Source of the DNA: Hofstenia miamia
Taxonomy: Eukaryota; Xenacoelomorpha; Acoela
DNA: 64,000 nt
NCBI GenBank assembly: GCA_004352715.1
Contig: SCFE01000039.1
Span: 1,333,258-1,397,257 of the forward strand
Direction: 5' to 3'
The notes beneath the pieces are model-generated. The model was not told the origin of the DNA, did not search any database, and was given only the letters and a program-made list of their open reading frames with translations. Made by a program: the position numbers and the translations under genes. Shown here piece after piece: positions 36,101 through 47,856 of this stretch (its first letter is position 1; the number at the start of each line of letters is the position of its first letter).

Positions 36101-39100
36101 AATTCTATTTCCACGGCATTGATATTTACATTTTTCTGATTCTTTCATGCAAATTTTCAATCTAGATTTTACTCCACTTGACTATAAATTCGTCAAAGCA
36201 ATCAAGCAAATACAAGCCAATTTAGCTCTTGGCCACGATTTTTTAAATCCCCAGAAGTGTGTTCGTTCTATTTCAGAATTACAAATTATTGGGATGTCAC
36301 AGCAAATCTTTTTCTGAAGTGTAGAGGAAAACTTAATTTCTTCACAAGATATTTTACTTGCTTACATTTTGCATACAATCTGCAACTGCTTTAGTAGTTC
36401 CGTAGAAATAATAGTTTTTATATTATAATAGATTGCGATTATATTGCAATTCTCCTTCATTGGGAATTTCAGAGGATAATGGACCAGTTGTAACTTATTC
36501 TAATTTTTGATATTTTTTACAAAATTTATTATTTTTATTTCATTTCAGATTCATAATTTTGAGTTATAAGATTTCAAGTTGCATAATGGAGTTTCAGACT
36601 ATAAAAAAAATAAATAATAGAATTTATACTGTTGATCTATGAATTTCACATTAATTTGTTATAAAATTTCAATGTGTTACTATATATAGTATGAATGTAG
36701 TGGGCTCGCTTTATTGCCTTTCAAAATATTTTGGCAAATAGTTTAATCGATTTTCCAAACTACATTCTGAGGATGCCTCATTGAGATGCCAAATGGTTAT
36801 ATTTAAAAATGTATTCATACATATCGTTCTAACTCAAAGTTTGTAAAAAATATAAATATTCAAGTGTCACAAGACGACAGTCATTCGCGTTCCAAAAACG
36901 TATTGCTTTACGATTTTTTTTCCTTTTTAAAAGTTCAAATTATTTAGTTTTGTTTGGATTTAAACTTTTTGTTTAAGATCCGCTAAATTCTATATTCTAA
37001 AGTAGCCTTCAGATCTACAACTTTATTCACAACAAAAAATGTCGAGCTGAAGTGAGTCTCATTGAATGATTTTATGTGGCGAGCCTGAGCCGAGCCGAAC
37101 TTTCTCAAAATTTAAACAATCCGAGCTTAGAAATTTCGGCTCGTTGACAAATCTGGTGTAGCTGGTAAGCTAAATGATTTAAGAAAGCAATATTGATTAG
37201 CGACCATATGTTTACTGAAAGATAATAAACAGACATAACTTTAAATGCAATTTAGTACACACTAAGGGCCTAAAATTTAATTCTTATCCAGTATTCGGCA
37301 TTTTAATAGAATTTTCGGAAGTGACTTCGGATTTTCTTTTAAATATACAGTAATTGGTCGCTACTTGTGCAGACACGTAGCTATTTGCGAGATATTATTT
37401 CACCCACTGCCACTGACAGACTTAATGTCTGTGTATCAATTGCGTTTCTTTATCAATCGACTACATGTATATTATTGAAGTAAGCAAATATTGATAGGAA
37501 ATAATGCGCAAAATGGGTCGCGCACACTAGTTAATAATTAAATGAATGTCACAACAAAGTTTTTTCGCGTTCACACTTGAAATTTTGTTGTGAACCTCAT
37601 TATCTCTCAAAAAGTTATCAGCCAAAGTAGAAACGAATGATCTTTGACAACTTTGTTTACAACAAAGTTTTTTTGCGTTCACACTGGCAACTTTTGCTGA
37701 CAACCTCATTAAATTCGAAAAAAGATTTTGAAGAAAGCTGTAGGTTGGAACGCTACTTAAGCGATCACCAAGCCTAAATAAATAACTGCAAACAATAACT
37801 AAATATTAATAAGACTAAAATGGAAACTGAACGAAGCAACACTCAAAAACAAAAACAGACAAGCCTGTTAGCCTGTTATGTGCAACAGCGATCTACATTA
37901 CGTGATCATCAAGAAATAAAACATTTAAAATTTATAGGACCAAAATGAAGGCATTTTTGCAATGTATCCGCAAAGTGTATTGTTGCAAAAAATAGGATCT
38001 CAATGAGACACACACACACATGATAGTTTCGGAACGGATGGTAACATTTTGTGACATCGCTGGGATTTCAGATCTTTAAGATGCTTGTGTAAAACATTGC
38101 ATTGAACTTCATCTATCTCGTGGGATATTGGGGATATTCTCTAAGTTGTTTCTATTCGAATTAATAAGAAGTAAAACATGCATCACACGTAAGCCAAGGA
38201 AAGCTGTATATCTCACCTTCAATTTCCCTTTTCACTTGAATCCAGGAATAATTACGCCTTTTTAAAAAGGCGGATATATTGCGTTATCTAAAACGAATCT
38301 TATCATGCTATTGAATCTGAATAATCATTTTATTCTTAGAAGGTATAGCAATCCCTAAACTAAATTTTCTCACATGTGTAATCATCTTTGGTTGTGATTT
38401 TTGTCCCATTCCGACATATTACATTAGTCCCATTTTCTAGATGACAGCGAAACATTGAAGATTTCACCTCCTAGCTCACTATACCGTCCGTTTCTACAAT
38501 CGACAAATTTCCGCATGGTAAAATAACATAGAATAAAACAAACCACCGCCTAGTTAATGCCTTTGTAATAAGCATTGAGTCAATTAAGTCAACACCAAAT
38601 TTTGTCGAGTCATGATTCGTTATGCGTTCGAGATTCATCCTTTTTGTGAAATCAACAGGACAGTCGCGAATTGAATTGCATAATTATTTCTGTTCATGAT
38701 CAGATCTAGTTCCAATATACCTCGACTAAAATTTCTGTTCTAGTTCAACTACAAAAACTATCCATTTTTCATTTCCAGTTCATATTAATCATATTTTCTC
38801 ACATGTAAGCAGTACTTTACAACCCGTTTTCGGCAATCCATTCTCATTTTAAGTCGTCTTATTATAATTAGGGCCACATTTCGTAGTTTTTCTATCAATG
38901 TTTGTGGTTTAAATTTTAGGTTTTTAAGTCGAAAAAATTATTCCCCTAATCATGAGCGACAGTTACAGTGTTACGTGTGCATCCCCTAGTCATGATTTGT
39001 CAAGACAATAGAAGCCAACCTGTTTTTGTTTTCAATTGATGTTGTAGTTATCATCAAAGAAGTTTTTATCTTTAGATAACGTCTGCCAATAGTTTCCTTT

Positions 39101-40717
39101 ACTGAAGAGAAAATCTATCAAAGGGCAATGAATTTCAAGTACACCCACTGCAGCAATATTAGACTTCCGAACCCAAAATAGCACACTTTCTAGCATGTTT
39201 GGCTTATCAACGCTCCCAATCTGTTTACAATCGATTCACCCGTCTTCCCACAACATCATTGTCAACAGTGAGTTCTCTAATATGAGCTTCGGTGAAGGAA
39301 ATTTTCAAATAGAATCTGGCATCGATGTCTGCGGCTATTGCTTTGTCGGAGGTCGTTTGAACGAATAGTGAAGTCCAACAAATTGTGCAGATTTCTAGAA
39401 TCAATCAGAAGTTTTTCTCTGTCAATGAAAGGCGAACTCCAAAGACGTTGACAACAGATCTGTTGCGAACGGAAAGGTTGGCAAATGCTCAAGCCGTCTT
39501 ACAAATGATCAGGGAAAAGAAACAACTACTTGAAGGTGAATAACAGGCACCGAACATGTTTCTTAATATTATTTTCATTAAACCAAGTTTTTTAAGCCAA
39601 ATAATACGCACTTCATTTTAAGTACAAAAGTTTTCTTGAAGATCAGACAGTTGGACAATCTGAAAGAGAATTCCCGCTTTTTCGAATGCTCTTCATAGAC
39701 ACTCCTTAACTGTAGATCACACAAATGTGTATCCGTAAATTGATAAGCTATTGCGGAACACATGTTTGTGCGCCTGTTTCTTCTTGGTTGTGATGAGAAA
39801 AACATTTTATTTCTAATGAAAGAATTGCATTGGGAATACACAAACAAAGCCTTCATGATTGAGTAAATGTTTCTGTTGAGGAATTTAGGCTTTTGAAGGC
39901 ATTCTGCTTTTGATAGGGATTATTCAAATTCGATAAACCGATATTGCAATGTTATTTTTCTTCAAGTCCAACAACAAACAAAGAAGTATTATATGATATG
40001 AAAAAAAGATAGAAATGCAAACAACAAGCTGTATAAATAGATAAACACCGTTTCAAAGCTCTCAATTGCTGTGAAAAGGAAATTATATTCATCTCAAACG
40101 AGCAAGGCGATTATAGTAAGTGAATTTCAAAACAATTATCGAAAATTCGCACATGCACCCCGCTTTGAAAGTGAAAACCCCTCATTGTAGGGTTTACATT
40201 GATAGATTTTGTCCACTATTTCGTGATGATTAATATTCATGAACCTGCACTTTAGCTCGATCAATGATTTGCAGTTCCGCCATTATTTCTTTTACTCTAG
40301 AATTTATTGTGCCCAGTTTTAAATGAAGTTTTTTAGAGTGTAGTTTGAATTTAAAATTAATTTCAACATTCGCAAAACAAATGTTTTTTATTGTATTGTA
40401 CTACATAAAATATATTAGATATGCGTTAGTAAGTCAATATGTTTAGAATAATGTGCGCTGCTCCTGTTCTATTTTTTCCGCCATTCGCAATGAATTACTT
40501 GAACAAAGTTCCTTATATTTCTGCCGCTAGATGGCGATCAAACATTGTTCAATGCGCAGTCATTGGTGTGTTTGCCTTCTTGTTCCTACCAGTTGGCTGT
40601 GCGGTTTTTCCTGAAAAGTCATCAATCCCTGTAGAATATTTGGAAGGGGATGTCAAAAGCACCATTCGTTCAAAATGGCCACACTTAAAGACTGCCTATT
40701 ATAATAGAGGTTTATAG
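30120..40717 (+). CDS. SFXN: Sideroflexin (SFXN1/3-like mitochondrial transporter)
   Basis: Five exons: 30120-30170, 32723-32968, 33281-33430, 33474-33736 and 40447-40717. All introns are GT-AG and frames join (phases 0, 0, 0, 2), giving 326 aa, a normal family length. The N-terminus MSG...PP...EPYDQSTF has the family pattern. HPDTG is at residues 83-87, VPAN at 100-103, WFNQS at 125-129 and NYTNRNA at 135-141. Exon 4 has GLNH, RLVPFTAVSAANC and NVPLMRQ. The last exon has hydrophobic helices and ends YYNRGL, matching the family's C-terminal YFNKGL. Sideroflexins are multi-pass inner-membrane mitochondrial carriers; SFXN1 imports serine for one-carbon metabolism. The third intron is 43 nt while the fourth is 6.7 kb and full of transposon relics. 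No frame damage is seen, so it is probably functional. Which paralog it is (1/3 or 5) is uncertain. Confidence 0.95.
30171..32722 (+). other. Sideroflexin intron 1
   Basis: 2552 nt, starting GTAAGA and ending TTTAG just before an in-frame ATG. No gene inside. A TA run lies at 31504-31528, next to an ambiguous base at 31503. Confidence 0.8.
32969..33280 (+). other. Sideroflexin intron 2
   Basis: 312 nt, GT...TTTTAG. Nothing else visible. Confidence 0.9.
34140..34660 (-). mobile_element. Penelope-like element relic: RT end plus GIY-YIG endonuclease
   Basis: Minus strand, in canonical order. RYVDDCF has the RT catalytic motif at 34569-34580. After a frameshift, KFLQILDCLHSKIQFTIEYE follows, the thumb-region signature of Penelope RTs (LNSLH..I.FT.E.E). 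After a linker, LYKLECTTG and EYVGRTSRNLCSKLIEHK (34168-34262) give the GIY-YIG endonuclease core with YVG, the catalytic Arg and the E-H. C-terminal GIY-YIG after an RT with YVDD is specific to Penelope-like elements. Stops separate the pieces, so it is dead. It lies antisense within a sideroflexin intron. Confidence 0.85.
35533..35846 (-). mobile_element. Mariner-type MITE with TA target duplication
   Basis: A 314-bp element with ~30-bp terminal inverted repeats: CAGGGTGCCCAGTAAAAAGG at 35533 and the complement of CAGGGTGCCCAGCAAAAAAGG ending at 35846. A TA dinucleotide lies directly outside each end. The minus-strand interior retains a C-terminal transposase fragment ending CSHFERL, comparable to mariner GGHFEHL. 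It is an internally deleted, non-autonomous copy. Confidence 0.88.
37550..37705. repeat. Two-copy direct repeat (~117 bp apart)
   Basis: ACAACAAAGTTTTTTCGCGT with a following TTCACACT and AACCTCATTA occurs at about 37553 and again at about 37669. No ORF or terminal repeat explains it; a short MITE pair is possible. Confidence 0.6.
39050..39560 (-). pseudogene. Unidentified degenerate coding-like block
   Basis: Inside sideroflexin intron 4 the base composition becomes less AT-rich. Minus-strand segments in different frames look protein-like: REKLLIDSRNLHNLLDFTIR (~39380-39440), ADIDARFYLKISFTEAHIRE (~39270-39335) and VDKPNMLESVLFWVRKSN (~39150-39215). Frames break between them. I do not recognise a family; an old retroelement or processed pseudogene is possible. 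Confidence 0.3.
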
Positions 40718-41890
40718 GTTATGCTTTGTAAAACTTAATGGTAAATTATGCTTTTAATTTTGTAAATTACATTATCTCGCATTTTAATTTCAACTTTTAA
40801 ATAAGTTGCATAATGCATGTACTAAACTATTATTTTTCGAATTGTACACAACTACTTCAACAAAGAGCTGAACTGACCTAATCATTCAAGCAACTTTTCA
40901 GTTGTGTAATTATAATTACACAGAGTTGGAATATGTGAAACTATCTTTATTAGAAAAGAGGCCAATTCTGTAAATATTAGCTCCAATATTTTTCTAATTA
41001 TACTATAACTATGGTTACAAAGAACACAGTGCGTAAAAAAATCGTTTTAGATCGTTTAAAAACGGGCTTTTGATATTTTTCATGTCATGATTTTATTTTC
41101 GTAATATCTATGCAGAAGGCAAATTGTCGTGAATAAGGGAGTACGCCATCACACAGTGACTCAAAAGATGAGGTATCAAGAAGAGCTGACAAGGTGTTCA
41201 TCTCATATAAAATCTCCATGGATTAATTAAACAAGAGTGCAATCATCAATATTCGCGACCGTGATGTTTGTTTTTGAATAATATAATTACATTCATTTGA
41301 ATGCGTCCCTTTATTCAGTTAGTACCAACCTGGCAGGTCCACTTCATACCGACAAATGCAACTGAGGTATTATATTGAAGAAAAATTAATTACTAAATCG
41401 ATCAATTCCAAATTTTAAACTCTAAATTGAAAATGATTTTTCTGTAGTCAGCCTTTAAATTTGACTTTTTGTCAATTACCCTACAGAAGCTAATGTGTAA
41501 CTATGTTCATATTTTTGTACATTAGTTTTTCAAAAAAACTTGAAACCTGGGGTAAGGTAAAATGCTAAGGTCGTCATCATATATCGCATTCTGTTAAATA
41601 TTGCGAATATTGGGTACTCCATTTAATCATTTGTTCACTATCTGCCTCTTCATTGCACGCGTTAGTCCATGATGAGACAAATTATTTATCAATGTGTTTA
41701 TCACTGTATCTGTAAATTTTCTGAATACATCGAAATTTTTAGTTTAATGCCCTGCAAACGAAGTGATTCTTCTGCCGAATTAGGAATTCTATGTAATCCT
41801 AGCCATAATTAGTATTGCGTTTCCTACTAAATATTCCACACTACTGGTTTATTGATTTGTTAATTTTTCTTACTAGATATGCTGTTTTAG
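40718..41890. other. Intergenic between sideroflexin and DDX20
   Basis: 1.17 kb, both genes on the plus strand. The DDX20 ATG is directly preceded by TTTTAG, so a 5'-UTR exon or a trans-splice acceptor probably lies here. No other feature. Confidence 0.6.
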
Positions 41891-44800
41891 ATGTCAAAAG
41901 TTGCACACGATATATCCACTCGTGTCCGCACAGTAGATGTTTTTACAACTGAAGGCTTAGATTTTGAATCATTGCAACTATCCCAGCCCTTGTTGAACGG
42001 ACTGAAACTGGCTGGATTCTATAAGCCATCTCCTATTCAGTTAAAAGCGATACCTATTGGACGTTGTGGTTTGGTCCACTTGAATTTGTAGTTCTTTAAG
42101 TTATTTTAGGGTTGGATTTGATTGTTCAAGCTAAAGCAGGTACTGGAAAAACATGTGTTTTTGCTGTTGTAGCCTTAGAATTTCTTCGGATTGATGTATT
42201 CTCACCTCAAGTATTAATCTTAGCACCTACACGCGAAATCGCTTTACAAATTCATGAGGTCATAGAGGCAATTAGTAAGCCAACTTTCGAATCCCTGCAA
42301 TGTTCAGTATTTATCGGTGGACTCTCTCTAAAAATTGATAAGATGTCTGCCAAGTCAGCCCAAATTATTGTAAGTTTAATATTTTTTAGAAAATTGTAAC
42401 ACTGTACATTATTCCGTTAATAGCAATATTTAATTTCCCATCAAAGATCGTTTGATTTTTATTATATTATAACATGAGCAGTCGTTCGACTGGCAGATTT
42501 TAATTATTCTTAAATTCTATATGTATTTTCATGCGTTTGTCAAGCAACAAAACAATATTTAATTTTTCCTAACTTAAAAATCCGAAATATTTTTTTATTA
42601 AAACCTACTGTTAAGTGGTTTTCTTTACGAAACGTTTCACAATTGATCCCTATTTTATATATTTTCCACTTAAACATTTAGAAATGTCGTCGGTAGATGA
42701 AATACGTTTGAGTAGCTTACTCTATATTTTTCTATGATTTGTGAACTATTTTGCTTAGATAAGTATTCATTTACGAAAACCAAAGGTTTCTGAGCTCGCA
42801 AAACTCGATCGAAGAAACTCAAAGCATATATCATTGATACTCAAACCTCAGTTCGATTAAAATTTTACTTGAAAATATCGTAAAAATTCAATTGTTTCAA
42901 ACTTTAACTTTGTTATCAATTTTGATGAATAAATATTTTTTAAATTCAAAACTCCAAATTGCGTTAAAATTCGAAAAGAACCTGCATATGCATTTTAAAT
43001 GAGTGTTTGCTTTTGCTTAAGTTGTCAAAAATATTTGTATATGTAATATATACTTCGTATTCATCCGCATGTCTAAATGATTTTAACATGACAGATTGAT
43101 GTTTAACCATGATTTATTTTGGCGATCATTGGAAATTCAAATCCCAGTCGTAATTGTTGGTTAAAGTGAATTGCATCTTAGGAACTGATTCACTCCTGAC
43201 GTCATTGTTCTCTTTAATTAATTGTTGCATTCCATATGTAGCAAATTTCTTAAGCGTAAATTATCATTATTTTTGTCCTACAATAAGTGCTGAAGCATTG
43301 CCTTGGAAAATATGATGATGATTTTACTAGTCATAAGTTTTTCGGTATTTGCAATCTTTGAACATTTTTAGCTAGTTTTTTATGTCTTTTTGTCATATTT
43401 CGCTCACAAATACTATTAGGTGGGTACACCAGGTAGAATCCAACAATTGATAGAACTTCAAGTTTTGAAAACGAGTGGCATTCGTTTGTTAGTTTTGGAT
43501 GAAGCAGATAAGCTTTTGGATGATAAATTCACACCTTCGATTAACTGGATAGTGTCTACATTACCAGAGTCAAAACAGGTTAGTGTAGTTTGTTCAGTTT
43601 TTCTTAATTTAAAGATGAATTTCAGATAATTGCAACTTCGGCTACATATCCTGAAGAATTGGCTTGTTCACTCTCAAATATGATGCGCGATCCTACTTGT
43701 GTGCGTATCAGTGCGGATGAACCTATTCTAAAGGGAGTTCATCAATGGGCAACACATATACGCAAATCCAATACTCTGGGTGAATCAATTATGTTGAAGG
43801 TAGAGCTTTTGACAGAATTGCTATCAAGTGTGACGTTTAATCAGTGTCTTGCTTTCAGTAATCTTCATTCGAAAGCAGAGGATATCTCATCGATCCTTAA
43901 TTCCAAGAATTGGCCCTGTACTTTTATTTCAGGATCTCAAACTCAGATCGAAAGGAACCTCAGTATGAAACGGCTTAAAACATTTCAGGTATATCACTCT
44001 GGTTAATTATTTGCTATTATAATACACTGTTCTTATTTTTGGAACCTGTGAATATCAGCCTTTTTAAAACTTTAGTAAACAGCTTCACTACAAATACTAA
44101 AGATGAAGTATTTCCTTTGTAGTGAATTCACCAAGCGTGTTGTTTATTGGGATATAAAGAAAAACAATAAAAATTTTAAAATTGGTTTCTAAATGTTTCA
44201 AAGTGTTTCTGGAGATTGATAAATATCAGTGCAGTTCGCGATATTACGCAAATAGAGTTGTCTTTATTCTGATTGAATTATTGTTTTTGCTACATGTCAT
44301 TGTATTGACCAAGTACTTGATACGCCGGGATTTTATTTGAGTATAGGGATAGCTGATATTCAGTGTTGGTACCGGCCCGTGCCTTACCGTACTCTTGTCG
44401 TGCTCATTTTCACAGAAAGTTTAGTGCCGTCCCGTCCTAGTATCCACATTGAAATGCGTGTCAAATAATCAAATATATCTTTTATTTTGATTTCCTAAAT
44501 CTATTAATTTGCGTATGAAAATGCCGTGCTAGTGCCGAAAATTAAGATAATTTAATGCAAAAATATCACTGTGGCCAGTTATATGAACTTTGTTAGTATT
44601 ATAATAGCAGAAGAGGATTTGTTAGTTGTTAGTTACTTTCGGTAAGACATTTTCTTGATTGTAATTAACCAAATAAATATTTAGATTATTGATTTTAAAA
44701 TCTACATTTAAAATTAGGATAGTATTGCGTTTTTATATGTAACATGTTCAGGAGCTAAGAAACAATATTCAAAGGAATCTTCTAGAAGCATTAATTGACG

Positions 44801-47800
44801 AAATTAGAAATATATTACGATTTTTAGCCTTTGTTTTAATTGTATTTTTGAATTGTTCTGAAGAGGCAAACTCTGTTCAAGTATTACCAATCTCTGATAT
44901 AAATTTTCAATTTTCCGATTTTTGTTTGTTTGAAAATTTTTATAAACCTATCAGTTGGAAAAATCTAAAATAATTAGTTATAGAATTTCCGTTGATGGAA
45001 AGTAAGCCTTCACATTCCAAATAATCTTTTTGAATTAAAAAAAATAATATTCAACAATGATTGATTTGCAATTGACTAAAGCATCCAATGTCATTGAAAT
45101 TTTGAATTGTCAATTTCAACTAAGTATTGAAACAGTTTGTCTAACACATTTTATTGAAATTAACAACCATGTAATGAAAATCTGACTGCAAGTATGAAAC
45201 CTAACAACTCTTAGGACCGTAGTTAATAACTTTCCAAACTTGCTGAAGCGATTTTGCGGACTTTATTCTTTTTTGTAATGAAAATCTGACTGCAAGTATG
45301 AAACCTAACAACTCTTAGGACCGTAGTTAATAACTTTCCAAACTTGCTGAAGCGATTTTGCGGACTTTATTCTTTTTTGTAATGAAAATCTGACTGCAAG
45401 TATGAAACCTAACAACTCTTAGGACCGTAGTTAATAACTTTCCAAACTTGCTGAAGCGATTTTGCGGACTTTATTCTTTTTTGTAATGAAAATCTGACTG
45501 CAAGTATGAAACCTAACAACTCTTAGGACCGTAGTTAATAACTTTCCAAACTTGCTGAAGCGATTTTGCGGACTTTATTCTTTTTTGTAATGAAAATCTG
45601 ACTGCAAGTATGAAACCTAACAACTCTTAGGACCGTAGTTAATAACTTTCCAAACTTGCTGAAGCGATTTTGCGGACTTTATTCTTTTTTGTAATGAAAA
45701 TCTGACTGCAAGTATGAAACCTAACAACTCTTAGGACCGTAGTTAATAACTTTCCAAACTTGCTGAAGCGATTTTGCGGACTTTATTCTTTTTTGTAATG
45801 AAAATCTGACTGCAAGTATGAAACCTAACAACTCTTAGGACCGTAGTTAATAACTTTCCAAACTTGCTGAAGCGATTTTGCGGACTTTATTCTTTTTTGT
45901 AATGAAAATCTGACTGCAAGTATGAAACCTAACAACTCTTAGGACCGTAGTTAATAACTTTCCAAACTTGCTGAAGCGATTTTGCGGACTTTATTCTTTT
46001 TTGTAATGAAAATCTGACTGCAAGTATGAAACCTAACAACTCTTAGGACCGTAGTTAATAACTTTCCAAACTTGCTGAAGCGATTTTGCGGACTTTATTC
46101 TTTTTTGTAATGAAAATCTGACTGCAAGTATGAAACCTAACAACTCTTAGGACCGTAGTTAATAACTTTCCAAACTTGCTGAAGCGATTTTGCGGACTTT
46201 ATTCTTTTTTGTAATGAAAATCTGACTGCAAGTATGAAACCTAACAACTCTTAGGACCGTAGTTAATAACTTTCCAAACTTGCTGAAGCGATTTTGCGGA
46301 CTTTATTCTTTTTTGTAATGAAAATCTGACTGCAAGTATGAAACCTAACAACTCTTAGGACCGTAGTTAATAACTTTCCAAACTTGCTGAAGCGATTTTG
46401 CGGACTTTATTCTTTTTTGTAATGAAAATCTGACTGCAAGTATGAAACCTAACAACTCTTAGGACCGTAGTTAATAACTTTCCAAACTTGCTGAAGCGAT
46501 TTTGCGGACTTTATTCTTTTTTGTAATGAAAATCTGACTGCAAGTATGAAACCTAACAACTCTTAGGACCGTAGTTAATAACTTTCCAAACTTGCTGAAG
46601 CGATTTTGCGGACTTTATTCTTTTTTGTAATGAAAATCTGACTGCAAGTATGAAACCTAACAACTCTTAGGACCGTAGTTAATAACTTTCCAAACTTGCT
46701 GAAGCGATTTTGCGGACTTTATTCTTTTTTGTAATGAAAATCTGACTGCAAGTATGAAACCTAACAACTCTTAGGACCGTAGTTAATAACTTTCCAAACT
46801 TGCTGAAGCGATTTTGCGGACTTTATTCTTTTTTGTAATGAAAATCTGACTGCAAGTATGAAACCTAACAACTCTTAGGACCGTAGTTAATAACTTTCCA
46901 AACTTGCTGAAGCGATTTTGCGGACTTTATTCTTTTTTGTAATGAAAATCTGACTGCAAGTATGAAACCTAACAACTCTTAGGACCGTAGTTAATAACTT
47001 TCCAAACTTGCTGAAGCGATTTTGCGGACTTTATTCTTTTTTGTAATGAAAATCTGACTGCAAGTATGAAACCTAACAACTCTTAGGACCGTAGTTAATA
47101 ACTTTCCAAACTTGCTGAAGCGATTTTGCGGACTTTATTCTTTTTTGTAATGAAAATCTGACTGCAAGTATGAAACCTAACAACTCTTAGGACCGTAGTT
47201 AATAACTTTCCAAACTTGCTGAAGCGATTTTGCGGACTTTATTCTTTTTTGTAATGAAAATCTGACTGCAAGTATGAAACCTAACAACTCTTAGGACCGT
47301 AGTTAATAACTTTCCAAACTTGCTGAAGCGATTTTGCGGACTTTATTCTTTTTTGTAATGAAAATCTGACTGCAAGTATGAAACCTAACAACTCTTAGGA
47401 CCGTAGTTAATAACTTTCCAAACTTGCTGAAGCGATTTTGCGGACTTTATTCTTTTTTGTAATGAAAATCTGACTGCAAGTATGAAACCTAACAACTCTT
47501 AGGACCGTAGTTAATAACTTTCCAAACTTGCTGAAGCGATTTTGCGGACTTTATTCTTTTTTAATATGACAGTTTAGGCCCGTGTTTTGTTGTGCACTGA
47601 TTTATTGGCACGAGGAATCGATTTGGAGAACGTAGATCTGGTTGTTAACATCGACGTACCCCGCGACTGGGAAACCTATCTTCATCGAGTTGGTCGCGCA
47701 GGCAGATTTGGCACAATTGGAGCCTGTGTTACATTCGTTGAAGATTCTGAATTGTTCAACTTTAATTCAATTATTCAAAAATTGAAAGTGCACGTTGCCA

Positions 47801-47856
47801 TACTTCCTGACTCTCTTCCAAGTGATCTGATTTCCATTTCAAATATTGAAGTGTAG
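41891..47856 (+). CDS. DDX20: DEAD-box RNA helicase DDX20 / Gemin3 (core only)
   Basis: Five exons: 41891-42068, 42110-42369, 43420-43578, 43626-43988 and 47578-47856, giving 412 aa. Introns are 41, 1050, 47 and 3589 nt, all GT-AG with joining phases. Motifs in order: Q motif ([20 protein letters not shown], ~41-62), motif I AKAGTGKT (67-74), [14 protein letters not shown] (147-152), DEAD (173-176), SAT (204-206), [14 protein letters not shown] (331-335) and HRVGRAGR (356-363). [20 protein letters not shown] is characteristic of Gemin3, the helicase of the SMN complex that assembles Sm rings on spliceosomal snRNAs. The long, poorly conserved C-terminal half of vertebrate Gemin3 is absent: a stop follows the helicase core. 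Either the gene is short here or later exons are missed. The last intron carries a large 104-bp satellite. Confidence 0.95.
42370..43419 (+). other. DDX20 intron 2
   Basis: 1050 nt, GTAAGT...ATTAG, phase 0. No ORF or repeat recognised. Confidence 0.85.
43989..45170 (+). other. DDX20 intron 4, proximal part
   Basis: AT-rich. A short GC-richer patch lies at 44365-44460 (GGTACCGGCCCGTGCC and relatives). No gene. Confidence 0.7.
45171..47562 (+). repeat. 104-bp tandem repeat, 23 identical copies, in DDX20 intron 4
   Basis: Unit starts GTAATGAAAATCTGACTGC and ends GACTTTATTCTTTTTT. The period is 104 at every step I checked, (47459-45171)/104 = 22 exactly, and I see no base differing between copies. 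The array fills 2392 bp. It ends 15 nt before exon 5 (AATATGACAGTTTAG), so the last unit's pyrimidine run forms part of the splice acceptor region. Each unit holds two possible stems: CCTAA/TTAGG around CAACTC, inside GCAAGT/ACTTGC. It also contains GATTTTGCGG and a T6 end. Perfect identity means recent amplification, strong homogenisation, or an assembler-expanded repeat. Confidence 0.97.

Larger units (their letters stand above)
33737..40446 (+). other. Sideroflexin intron 4 (6.7 kb) with transposon relics
   Basis: Starts GTTTGA and ends TTTAG. It contains a Penelope-like relic (34140-34660), a mariner MITE (35533-35846), a two-copy direct repeat (37550-37705) and a weak coding-like block (39050-39560). 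Otherwise AT-rich with no gene. Confidence 0.8.

Noticed and set aside
30120-41890. Operon of sideroflexin and DDX20
   Set aside because: The 1.17-kb spacing is long and both genes have their own intron structure; same strand alone is not evidence.
45171-45274. Hammerhead ribozyme in the 104-bp unit (CTGA and GAAAC are present)
   Set aside because: The CUGANGA core is absent, and no stem II joins the CTGA and GAAA boxes.
45171-47562. CRISPR array
   Set aside because: Units are contiguous and identical with no variable spacers, and the host is a eukaryote.
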